A stretch of DNA of 16,441 bases from an uncultured Lentisphaeria bacterium (GCA_934661755.1 CAKUJM010000055.1:1-16441), one strand, 5' to 3'; positions 1 through 6,389 are shown, numbered from the stretch's first letter. Numbers and translations are program-made. Notes: generated by a model not told the origin, from the sequence alone.

Positions 1-168
1 TAAAGGAAAAACCTAGACGACGAAAAAGACAGCTAGAAAGATTCTTGAATCTAGAAACAAGTTAGCGCCTATGGGGACTATTCCCCATTCACCTGCACTT
101 GCGGCATCCCCGATGATGCAAACATCGATTTCCCGGTCTGGTGTTTTCACAAGGGTGACACGATTATC

Positions 169-372
169 ATGGTATGGCGCGACCCGCTGCGGAGAATCGG
201 TCCTTGCGAAACATGCGAGTATCAAAGAAAGAACGGCGGTTTTGAGGATTGCCCGGCAGAGGGTCTTTTCTTCGATTGCCCGTTCCTTCAGTTCCGCTAT
301 GTGGCCCACCGTTTCCGCAGGGAGGATATTGTTCAGGGGCTGGCGAAGATTAGGCTTTCGTCAAAAAAATGA
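169..372 (+). CDS. Possible Cys-rich, zinc-ribbon-like protein; start uncertain or lost
   Basis: I do not recognise this family. From the only in-frame ATG the product is 67 residues, with four cysteines in a CETC...DC...DC arrangement, as in small zinc-binding modules. The frame stays open upstream to about position 55, and the extra 38 residues also look protein-like (a CTCG motif, then WCFHKGD), so the real protein may be longer. No ATG, GTG or TTG lies in that upstream part after the stops at 46-54, and the ATG at 169 has no ribosome binding site. This could be a gene with a lost start, a frameshifted remnant, or a chance ORF. It ends 38 bases before the next small gene and may belong to the same cluster. 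A minus-strand ORF over the same bases (about 13-309, GTG start) has a lipobox-like LILAC but no ribosome binding site. Confidence 0.33.
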   Translation: MVWRDPLRRIGPCETCEYQRKNGGFEDCPAEGLFFDCPFLQFRYVAHRFRREDIVQGLAKIRLSSKK

Positions 373-410
373 ACAGCGAGATGTTCGGCATAACCAAACG
401 GAGGTAGATC

Positions 411-530
411 ATGGAAGAAAGAAATCCGATAGCGGTCGTTTTCATGGGGCAGTTCAAAGTAGTGAAATTTGTCGTGCTGGCATTTGTATGGGTGATTGTC
501 ATCGCGGGTGTTTTGACAAAGAACCGCTGA
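411..530 (+). CDS. 39-residue single-span membrane microprotein
   Basis: The ATG at 411 is preceded at good distance by a clear Shine-Dalgarno (CGGAGG at 400-405), which decides this start. The product is a charged N-terminus (MEERNP) and one hydrophobic segment over roughly residues 17-35 (VVKFVVLAFVWVIVIAGVL), ending in TKNR, so a single-pass inner-membrane peptide is expected. Function is unknown. It lies 14 bases upstream of the next small gene and in line with the SIMPL-domain gene, suggesting co-transcription of the three. The strong ribosome binding site is the main support; the length is below usual gene-calling limits. Confidence 0.55.
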   Translation: MEERNPIAVVFMGQFKVVKFVVLAFVWVIVIAGVLTKNR

Positions 531-544
531 TTTGCAGGCATGAT

Positions 545-760
545 ATGACCGATGAAAAATTGAGACAGATTATCGATGGGCAATGGGAGGAAGGCATTCA
601 CTGCGTAACGCTTGCTATTTTCAATGGCTCATGGTCGTATGCAAAATTCCTTTCCACAAATCCAGATGCCAAGGCAAAGAAATATGTTGATGACTGGCTG
701 AACGGGCAGCTGGCCCTGCCGAAGAATAAGGGGAAAATAATTCCCGGCTTCAACGACTGA
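545..760 (+). CDS. Hypothetical protein, 71 residues
   Basis: I do not recognise this protein. It begins MTDEKLRQIIDGQWEEG and ends KNKGKIIPGFND; it is soluble, with no signal peptide or membrane span, and contains a Trp/Tyr-bearing middle (NGSWSYAKFL) followed by a Lys-rich helix-like stretch. The frame is open far upstream (to 71), but that part overlaps the microprotein gene in another frame and reads as low-quality Arg/Ser-rich sequence, so I take the ATG at 545. The ribosome binding site there is weak (GCAGG). It sits 14 bases after the microprotein gene and 24 bases before the SIMPL gene, so an operon of three is likely. Confidence 0.55.
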   Translation: MTDEKLRQIIDGQWEEGIHCVTLAIFNGSWSYAKFLSTNPDAKAKKYVDDWLNGQLALPKNKGKIIPGFND

Positions 761-784
761 AAAACAAAACCACAGGAGGTTAAA

Positions 785-1441
785 ATGGAAAAACTGATTA
801 CCGTCAAGGGCATCGGGAACGCCACCGCGAAACCCGATCTCGTGGTACTGTCGCTCGAATTGGAAACGACCAGCCTCGATTACGACCAGTGCATGAAACT
901 GTCTGGGGAAAGGGACGAACTCGTGAAGTCGGCCATCGTCGAAAGCGGTCTGCCGAAAGACTCCGTGAAGACGTCCAATTTCGAAATATCCTCGCAGTAC
1001 CGTTCCGTAAAGGATAAGCTCGGAAATTACAGATCGTTTTTCGACTGCTGGAAATGTAATCACGACCTCAAGGTGGAGTTCCCGCTGGACATCAAGCTCC
1101 TCACCAAGGTGCTGCACAACATCGCCAAATCCAAAGCGGACTGCAAGGCCGAGGTGAATTTTACGCTTTCGGACTCCGGCGCCATCCAAACGGCATTGCT
1201 CGACAGCGCGGCAAAGAATGCCAAGAAGAAAGCGGAGACCCTCTGTGCCGCCCTCGGTGCGAAACTCGGCGAACTGGTGAAGATCGATTACAATTGGAGC
1301 GAGATCGACATTTATTCACACACGAGGTATGGCAGCGGAATTATCTGCGGCGCTCCGGCACTGGGATGTGCCGCCCCGGAGATCGCCCCCGAGGACATCA
1401 AACTCAAAGATACCGCCACTTTCGTTTGGCAGATTGGATAA
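785..1441 (+). CDS. SIMPL domain (DUF541) protein
   Basis: A 218-residue protein of the SIMPL/DUF541 family (YggE/BP26-like). Seen in sequence: the N-terminal beta strand ITVKGIGNATAKPDLVVLSLELE, the helix with 'SGERDELVKSAIVESGLPKDSVKTSNFEI'-type spacing before a beta strand, and the Lys-rich helix (about residues 140-160) leading to ETLCAALGAKLGELVKID, all typical of the family. A strong ribosome binding site (AGGAGG, 774-779) fixes the start. Unlike the well-known YggE-type members it has no signal peptide, so a cytoplasmic location is predicted. It carries a CWKC pair at residues 88-91 that could bind metal or form a disulphide. Family roles (stress tolerance, association with signalling proteins) are loosely defined; I assign no specific function. 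Last gene of the small left-hand cluster. Confidence 0.9.
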   Translation: MEKLITVKGIGNATAKPDLVVLSLELETTSLDYDQCMKLSGERDELVKSAIVESGLPKDSVKTSNFEISSQYRSVKDKLGNYRSFFDCWKCNHDLKVEFPLDIKLLTKVLHNIAKSKADCKAEVNFTLSDSGAIQTALLDSAAKNAKKKAETLCAALGAKLGELVKIDYNWSEIDIYSHTRYGSGIICGAPALGCAAPEIAPEDIKLKDTATFVWQIG

Positions 1442-1452
1442 AATGATTTTAT

Positions 1453-1552
1453 GGTGACGGCTACCATTCATCGACGACTAAACGTAGGCGATGAGTGCGT
1501 AGCACCGGAGTGAGTACAAACCTCGCCGATTGCATCCGCCACCTTCTTTTTG
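1453..1552 (+). ncRNA. Candidate structured RNA ending in a T-rich tract
   Basis: The ends pair: GGTGACGG (1453-1460) with CCGCCACC (1536-1543), eight positions with one A/C mismatch, followed at once by TTCTTTTT (1544-1551), as at an intrinsic terminator with a branched loop. Inside, CATCG (1469-1473) can pair with CGATG (1489-1493), and GTGC (1495-1498) with GCAC (1502-1505). An alternative at the 5' end is ATGGT/ACCAT (1451-1467), and another is GGCGA (1487-1491) with TCGCC (1523-1527). It could equally be the 3' untranslated region and terminator of the SIMPL gene, which ends just upstream. I do not recognise a known RNA family. Confidence 0.3.
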
Positions 1553-1566
1553 ACACAAAAAAACAT

Positions 1567-1697
1567 CGCGCCAATCATGGTGTTGGGTCTGCGCCGAACT
1601 TTTAGCGCGAAGTCTTACGGCGTTTTGAGGTCAGCGCTTTTTCCGCAGCGTCCGCGCTGAATTTTTGTCGTAACCCAGCGGCTGGTGATTTGGCGCG
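1567..1697 (+). ncRNA. Candidate multi-stem structured RNA, about 131 nt
   Basis: Nested complementary segments read as a closed three-way fold. The outer stem is CGCGCCAATCA (1567-1577) with TGATTTGGCGCG (about 1686-1697, one bulge). A second helix is TGTTGGGT (1581-1588) with AACCCAGCG (1673-1680, two G.U pairs). The inner hairpins are CGCCG (1592-1596) with CGGCG (1618-1622), and a perfect TCAGCGC (1631-1637) with GCGCTGA (1654-1660). The two G.U pairs would be A.C mismatches on the opposite strand, so the plus strand is favoured. No known family recognised; a small non-coding mobile or repeat element would look similar. Confidence 0.35.
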
Positions 1698-1921
1698 ACT
1701 CTCCCTTGTCAAGTTCATCATAGTGGTAAGTCCGGGACTGATCTCGAACGGAGAAAAACCACCCCGACTTCACAGACATAAGTCCTTAATGCCTCGCTGG
1801 TTTCTCCCATGTGGAGAAAGGGGGAGACCCTTATTCTTTGCACATCTCTGTGGCACAAGGGGTTTTGCGTGGACAAAAAAAGAGCCGCCAACAGTAACCT
1901 ATTGACGATCAATGACTTAAA

Positions 1922-1999
1922 TGGTCGGGGCAGAGGGATTCGAACCCCCGACCTAATGGTCCCAAACCATTCGCGCTAGCCAGACTGCGCTATGCCCCG
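1922..1999 (-). tRNA. tRNA-Pro (anticodon UGG)
   Basis: Reading the minus strand from 1999: acceptor strand CGGGGCA, D-arm with GCGC...GCGC, anticodon stem AATGG/CCATT enclosing loop TTTGGGA (anticodon TGG, reading proline CCN codons), T-arm with GGTTCGAATCC, acceptor strand TGCCCCG, discriminator A and an encoded CCA (1924-1922). All arms of the cloverleaf are present, and the first base C is normal for bacterial tRNA-Pro. No clear promoter is visible just upstream (2000-2100). Confidence 0.97.
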
Positions 2000-2215
2000 A
2001 ATAAATACTTCTTTTTCTGGCGCGACATCCCGCAAACCCACAGCAAATTCGGCCAAAAAGCCGGCAAGGGCGTTGGTGCATCTACGGGCCGCCACGCCAA
2101 GGAATGAATTTCCCCTGGAAACGCGCTTAATATAACCGTGGGCGGCGGTTTTTCTAGTGTGGAGGCCTGCAATGCCGTCAATAGTTTTGCCGGCAAATTC
2201 GAGTCATTTTGGGCG

Positions 2216-2232
2216 AATGGCGCGAAAATGCC
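2216..2232 (+). repeat. Copy 1 of a recurring intergenic motif
   Basis: AATGGCGCGAAAATGCC, preceded by TTTTGCCGG at 2185-2193 and followed by CATGG. It lies in the gene-free stretch downstream of the comEC-like gene. It matches copy 2 (14210-14226) at 16 of 17 positions. Confidence 0.35.
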
Positions 2233-2269
2233 ATGGAACTGCGGCACGCCGCACAATGGTTCAGCGCAA

Positions 2270-3916
2270 TCAATGCGGGTGCGCATCTTCCCGTCGGGCC
2301 GGGGCGTTGAGGAGCCAGACTGCCAGCAGCAGATGATAGAGCATGACCATGGTTTTGGACGGCATCGCGACTGGCAGGCAGAGGGCGCCATAGGAACCGC
2401 ATTCGGAGGCAAAGCGGGTCAGGCGGGCGAAGACGCCAAGAATTGTCCCGATGGCATTGTCAAGCGGCGGCGACATCATGCCGATCACGATGCGCAGAGG
2501 ACACAGCAGCAAGGTGGCGTATGCCAGCGGCGCGATCAGGACATTGACGATTGGTGCGGTCAAGGAGAGCTGTCGGGTCAGGCAGATTCCCAGCCCGGCG
2601 GTGCCCAGCCACGCGTCAAGGCCTGTCTGCAATCCGCAGACCAGGCCGATGATCAGTTTCAGGCGCCGGTATGGCCTCAGTTCCCGCGGCAGCCAGAGTG
2701 CGCGTTCGCCGATCCGCATGGCGGTGTTTTGGATTGCGGGGGCGCGCATGAGCAGCAGCAGCACCGCCAGGTACGAGAACAGGAAGCCGAGGTTGAGCAC
2801 TACCAGCGGATTCATCAGCAGCGCGGCAAGCCCTGCGCAGCCCAGGGCATTGAGCCAGGACACCGGCCGGCGGCGGAAATGGGAATAGAGGACCAGCAGC
2901 GTCATCATCAGCGCCCGCTGGCTGGACGGCGCCGCGCCGGTAAGCACCACGTAAGCCATGCACAATCCTCCGGCCCCCAGCCATTGCGCCCACAGCGGCA
3001 ACAGGAAAAGCCGCAATGCCAGCGCGATTGCCAGCGCCATCATTCCGACGTGCATTCCGGAGATGGCGAAGATATGCACTGTTCCGGCCGCCGCCTGGCG
3101 CTGCCGGGTTTCGCGCGACGGGAATTCGCCCATGCCCATCCCCAGCGCCAGCAGCAACCGCGCGTCATCCACATTGTCGATGCCGTCGATCAGCCGTTCC
3201 GCCAGCCGGATGCGCAACGCCGCAATCCATTGCGGGAAAGTCCGCCCTGTCGCCGGCCATCTGGCGTGGATTCTGCTGATTTCCAGGGTGTGGAGGATAT
3301 TGCGCGAATGCAATGACGCCCCATGCCAATCCATGTCGCCATCATCGGCATTGGCGGCGCTGCGGCTTTGCATTGTGCCGGCGACTTGCAGTTCATCGCC
3401 AAGCTGGCATTGCGTCAATTCGGCTTGAATTTCCCGTGTCCGGGTGCGCAATTGCACTCTGCCGGTCACGGCGTGGCGTTGTCCGAGATAATTTGGCGCC
3501 ATCCAGACCAGCTCGCCTTCCCAGCGTCCGCGTCCGGAGTCGCATCGCGCCAGTGCCGGTGACAGTGGCGGCCGGTCGCAGATGCGCAGCCGCGCGGTCA
3601 CTCCATGCACCGGCCGTGGCAGCATCCACGAGCAATGGGGGCGGGGCGGGTGGGATGCGGCATCGGCAAGGAAGTATCCGCAGAAGCACAGGCATGGCAG
3701 GAACACCACCGAAAGGATGAAGTCGGCGTCGGCCAGCCATCCCGCCGTCAGGATCGCGCCGAGTGCCAGCGGCAAATAGAGTCCGCTGGCGCCGCATCCG
3801 CCGATGAACGCCCCGGCAAAGGCCGAAAGAAATGCGGCCAAAGCCGGAGAGAGGATGAATATTGAGCCAATGACGCCGCGCATGGGCACACCATACACGG
3901 TCTGCCGATGGCGCAT
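2270..3916 (-). CDS. ComEC/Rec2-family membrane protein lacking the beta-lactamase-like domain
   Basis: A 548-residue polytopic membrane protein. Seen: N-terminal hydrophobic segments (about residues 15-90), a soluble DUF4131/OB-like region (about 95-225), then the Competence domain with the family signature FAISGMHVGMMALAIAL from residue 283 and several further spans to residue 540. In the family this channel carries single-stranded DNA across the inner membrane during natural transformation. Full-length ComEC (700-800 residues) usually adds a C-terminal metallo-beta-lactamase-like domain; here the protein stops after the last span, and no such domain is visible in the 270 bases downstream. 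The ATG at 3916 has only a weak ribosome binding site; the Met 11 residues later is an alternative. It follows the phosphoesterase gene on the same strand with a 183-base gap. Whether it works in DNA uptake cannot be told from this window. Confidence 0.88.
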   Translation of the reverse strand: MRHRQTVYGVPMRGVIGSIFILSPALAAFLSAFAGAFIGGCGASGLYLPLALGAILTAGWLADADFILSVVFLPCLCFCGYFLADAASHPPRPHCSWMLPRPVHGVTARLRICDRPPLSPALARCDSGRGRWEGELVWMAPNYLGQRHAVTGRVQLRTRTREIQAELTQCQLGDELQVAGTMQSRSAANADDGDMDWHGASLHSRNILHTLEISRIHARWPATGRTFPQWIAALRIRLAERLIDGIDNVDDARLLLALGMGMGEFPSRETRQRQAAAGTVHIFAISGMHVGMMALAIALALRLFLLPLWAQWLGAGGLCMAYVVLTGAAPSSQRALMMTLLVLYSHFRRRPVSWLNALGCAGLAALLMNPLVVLNLGFLFSYLAVLLLLMRAPAIQNTAMRIGERALWLPRELRPYRRLKLIIGLVCGLQTGLDAWLGTAGLGICLTRQLSLTAPIVNVLIAPLAYATLLLCPLRIVIGMMSPPLDNAIGTILGVFARLTRFASECGSYGALCLPVAMPSKTMVMLYHLLLAVWLLNAPARREDAHPH

Positions 3917-4099
3917 TGATCATGCTCTCAAAAGCGTGAAAGCCAGTCAAAAGCCGGCGAAGTCGATTCTTTTTGCGTCAAAAAGTGGAGATGATTGCGG
4001 GGATGCGCACATTGGGGTTGTGGTTGTGATAGAGCAGGTCCATGACAAAATACCGGACTCGCAAAGTCGCCGAAACCGCTTCCCGGCGTTTTGGGGTGG

Positions 4100-5977
4100 T
4101 CAGTCTTCATATACCCCCAGCCGGGTGTCTTCGGAGAGGAGTTTTCCCAAGTCATCCACCTGGAAGGCGTCGAACACGCCGCCATCGGGCGCCATCGCGC
4201 GCACCGTGCACCGTCCGGATTCCACATTTACCAGGAAGGCCGATGACTGCGGGCAGCCACCCGCCTTCTGGCGGTGCGGACCGCTGACTGCCGCCACGGT
4301 GTATTGTGCATCCGGAGACTTGACGTATGGCGGGTAGTGGTCGCCGAAGGAGCGGAGGCTGCCGGTGCCGGGGATGCTGCGGGTGTAGATATGGGTATGT
4401 CCGCAGAGCCAGAGCGCCAATGGGAAGGCGGGGGTGCGGCCGCCGAAGAGCTGTTCGGCAAGATCCCTGAAGTTGTCGGTCTGGAAATGGAAGTCGTCAT
4501 CCAGGGAGAAATAGGCGAAGTGGCTCAGCACGATCCGCCTGGATGCGGAGCGGAAGTCCTGGGAACGCACGATGTCGGCAAGCCAGCGTCGTTCCCCGTC
4601 GATGAATGCCGCGTCGTCATTCAAGGCGCAGTAGGGGTGCTTTACGGGATCGAACATCGCGGGCTTGTCTTCCCAGGCGTCAAGCACGAGGAACGCGGTG
4701 TCGCCGAAGCGGAATTGGAAGTAGGTGTTTCCCGACGGGTGCCGGAAATACCGTCCCCATGCGCCGCGGTCCTCTCCGCGCAGCTCGTGGTTTCCGCGCA
4801 CAAAGACGATGGGCTGTTCGCCGCGGGTGAGTTTGGCCAGCAATTGCAGATAATCCCTCGCGACGTCATTTTCGAAATCCCCCAGTCCGTCGGTCATATC
4901 TCCGAGGGTGACAATGAAGTCGCATTTTTCGCCTTCGCCATGGCGGTAGAAGTCCTCGATGTACTTCAGCCGGGTTTCGCGCGGGAACTGGAGGTCCCCG
5001 AAGGCCAGGAAGCGGCAGTCGGCGGTCTTCCGGTCCGGGACGCGGAAGGTATGGAAGCCGCCGTCTTCCGGCAGGATTGTCTCGTGCTGCGTTGCGGGGT
5101 CCCGCAGGACGACGCGGTAGTCGTAACGTGCGCCTTCCTGCAGTCCCGTCAAGTCGATTTGGTGATGGTCATCGCGTGTGATCAGGTGGCCGCATTCGGT
5201 GTACCAGATGCGTTTCCACGGCTGATCCGCCCCATGCAGTCGCAAGTCGATGCCTCCTGGAATGATGCCATGGGTGATAAAGGCGATGCTCATGGAACCG
5301 GCGTCCGGGTTCATCAGCCATGGTCCCGCCAGCAGTTTCGGCAGTGGCGCGCGTGCGGCGCGGTAGGCGTGCATTGGCGAAAGGCATTCAGTCACTGCCG
5401 CATCGGTGCGCAGATCCCAGGCGAAACGGAAGCCATTGCTGCCGCTGCGCACATAGACCGCGATGAGATTTTTGCCGGAGTGCACCGGGATGTCGATGAC
5501 ATGGTTGTCAGGGGAGATGCCCTCGCAGCCATTGCCAGTGCCGAGGCGGTCCAGGATGCATTGCCCATTGACATAAAGCGCGAACCACCAGTCAGCGCCC
5601 ACGCCCAGCCGCAGCACTGCGTTTTCCGGGAATTCCATTTCGCAGAATGCCATGCAGAATTCCATGGTTGTTCCCCGCTTGAGTCCCAATGGCGGGAGAA
5701 AATCCAGCACCCCGTCCCGCATGGCGATGGCGGCCGGCGGAATCGCCGCCCCCTGGCTGTCCCGGAGCGTGCCGGGGATGGCGAAGCTGTGTTCCTGCGG
5801 ATGCGCCAGCGGCGCGATTCCCAGAAAAGTCTGCCAAGTGGCCTTGAGGCCAGCCCAATCTGAAGTTTTGACAGTCGATGCGAAAACGGAAGTTGTCATA
5901 GCCAGGAGTGCGAAGATGGCCCTGAGGCCAGCCCAATTTGAGATTTTGCCAGTCGATGCGAAAACGGAAGTTGTCAT
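4100..5977 (-). CDS. Calcineurin-like metallophosphoesterase, purple-acid-phosphatase-like architecture
   Basis: With the ATG at 5977 the product is 625 residues. The N-terminal half holds a beta-rich domain (about 60-180) and a fibronectin/PAP-N-like region (about 210-320, ending in the YDYRVVLRDP strand). The C-terminal half is the metallophosphoesterase with all dinuclear metal-site motifs visible: FGDLQF (D328), GDMTDG (D360), GNHE (N396, H397), SHF (H486) and GHTH (H527, H529). This predicts a phosphomonoesterase or phosphodiesterase, substrate unknown. AIFALLAMTTSVFA near residues 20-34 resembles a signal peptide, so export is plausible. The start is uncertain: a GTG at 6007 adds 10 residues, and an ATG at 5899 would begin in the second copy of an in-frame repeat; none has a good ribosome binding site. 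It diverges from the pseudopilin-hydrolase operon. Confidence 0.87.
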   Translation of the reverse strand: MTTSVFASTGKISNWAGLRAIFALLAMTTSVFASTVKTSDWAGLKATWQTFLGIAPLAHPQEHSFAIPGTLRDSQGAAIPPAAIAMRDGVLDFLPPLGLKRGTTMEFCMAFCEMEFPENAVLRLGVGADWWFALYVNGQCILDRLGTGNGCEGISPDNHVIDIPVHSGKNLIAVYVRSGSNGFRFAWDLRTDAAVTECLSPMHAYRAARAPLPKLLAGPWLMNPDAGSMSIAFITHGIIPGGIDLRLHGADQPWKRIWYTECGHLITRDDHHQIDLTGLQEGARYDYRVVLRDPATQHETILPEDGGFHTFRVPDRKTADCRFLAFGDLQFPRETRLKYIEDFYRHGEGEKCDFIVTLGDMTDGLGDFENDVARDYLQLLAKLTRGEQPIVFVRGNHELRGEDRGAWGRYFRHPSGNTYFQFRFGDTAFLVLDAWEDKPAMFDPVKHPYCALNDDAAFIDGERRWLADIVRSQDFRSASRRIVLSHFAYFSLDDDFHFQTDNFRDLAEQLFGGRTPAFPLALWLCGHTHIYTRSIPGTGSLRSFGDHYPPYVKSPDAQYTVAAVSGPHRQKAGGCPQSSAFLVNVESGRCTVRAMAPDGGVFDAFQVDDLGKLLSEDTRLGVYED

Positions 5978-5979
5978 AG
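5839..5979. repeat. Two 63-bp direct repeats at the 5' end of the phosphoesterase gene
   Basis: 5839-5901 and 5917-5979 are direct repeats spaced exactly 78 bases (26 codons), with five base differences by eye. Both encode the minus-strand peptide MTTSVFAST...WAGL, so the duplication is in frame. The 15 bases between them encode the hydrophobic IFALLA, which together with the downstream copy forms the signal-peptide-like segment. Confidence 0.8.
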
Positions 5980-6095
5980 ACAGATTATCCAGTTTTTGGG
6001 TGGCCACGGATAGGTAGTCGCGGATAATATATGCGAGATTGAGTGGGCGGAGGGAGGCGGCACGAAAAGCTGACGCACCTTCGCATCATCAGGAA

Positions 6096-6109
6096 AAACG
6101 CGTGCGTTT
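6096..6109. promoter_or_regulatory. Short palindrome in the divergent intergenic region
   Basis: AAACGC-GT-GCGTTT, perfect six-base arms around a two-base centre, between the phosphoesterase start and the operon promoter; it also sits inside a looser GGAAAA...TTTTCC dyad (6092-6118). It could be a second regulator site; no direct evidence. Confidence 0.2.
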
Positions 6110-6152
6110 AACTTTTCCAGTTACGGGAGGGATTTTTTTTTGGGCATGTGGA

Positions 6153-6180
6153 TTGACAGCATCATATTTTATGCTATAGT
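6153..6180 (+). promoter_or_regulatory. Sigma70-type promoter of the pseudopilin-hydrolase operon
   Basis: A perfect -35 box TTGACA (6153-6158), 16-base spacer, and -10 box TATAGT (6175-6180, one mismatch to TATAAT). The region around it is AT-rich in an otherwise GC-rich window. Transcription would start near 6187, giving a leader of about 200 bases before the pseudopilin ATG. Confidence 0.7.
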
Positions 6181-6200
6181 GTGTTTTATCGCTAAAACAC
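6181..6200. promoter_or_regulatory. LacI-family-type operator palindrome at the transcription start
   Basis: GTGTTTTATCGCTAAAACAC: eight-base perfect arms around TCGC, centred on a CpG step, directly abutting the -10 box. LacI-family operators are typically 14-20 bp palindromes with a central CG pair into which the hinge helices insert. A LacI-family gene lies at the end of the same operon, so auto-regulated repression at this site is the simple reading. As RNA it would also form a 5' hairpin (GTGTTTT/AAAACAC). Confidence 0.55.
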
Positions 6201-6215
6201 GGGCTGGCGTGGTGT

Positions 6216-6252
6216 CTCGCAAGGAGCAGTCGGGAGTTTTGCGGGCTTTTTT
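6216..6252 (+). terminator. Intrinsic terminator or attenuator inside the operon leader
   Basis: CTCGCAA (6216-6222) pairs with TTGCGGG (6239-6245) as a 7-bp stem with one G.U, followed by C and six T (6247-6252). It lies about 30 bases after the expected transcription start and 140 bases before the first gene, so it would end most transcripts early unless overcome. The remaining leader (6253-6389) contains a GCGGG/CCCGC hairpin near 6337-6351 but no ORF I trust. Confidence 0.55.
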
Positions 6253-6389
6253 GTGTCGGATTGGCCCAAAAAGTCACGGAGACGCCATGGAGTTACGGTG
6301 CAGCATGCCGGAAGCCGCGGCTGGCGGTTCATCTGGCGGGATCGCCCCGCGGATTCAGGAGTCGTTTTTTCAAAAAGGAGGAAAGTATC

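Larger units (their letters stand above)
1442..1921. other. Gene-free stretch with structured segments
   Basis: About 480 bases between the SIMPL gene and the tRNA hold no ORF with a ribosome binding site or a convincing protein; the short ORFs at 1690-1905 (plus) and 1718-1912 (minus) read as noise. What the stretch does hold is two foldable segments described separately (1453-1552 and 1567-1697), a small dyad ATTGACGATCAAT at 1901-1913, and a run of seven A (T on the minus strand) at 1875-1881, downstream of the tRNA in its own direction. Confidence 0.6.

Noticed and set aside
71..544. Extending the 71-residue hypothetical protein upstream to an ATG at 71
   Set aside because: The added 158 residues are Arg/Ser-rich noise overlapping the well-started microprotein gene and the Cys-rich frame.
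2040..2100. Possible terminator of the comEC-like gene on the minus strand (GGCGTGG/CCAACGCC stem, then a T run)
   Set aside because: The stem needs a bulge and the T run starts about ten bases after it, with the T's falling in the loop of another small hairpin; not a convincing intrinsic terminator.
1990..2412. Minus-strand ORF of 140 residues across the gap between comEC-like gene and tRNA
   Set aside because: It overlaps both the comEC-like coding region in another frame and the tRNA, and its composition is random (rich in Pro, Ser, Cys); no ribosome binding site.
4274..5863. Long plus-strand ORF of 529 residues opposite the phosphoesterase
   Set aside because: It is the antisense shadow of a gene with all metallophosphoesterase motifs; its translation shows no domain and has the Val/Ala/Gly bias of GC-rich antisense frames.
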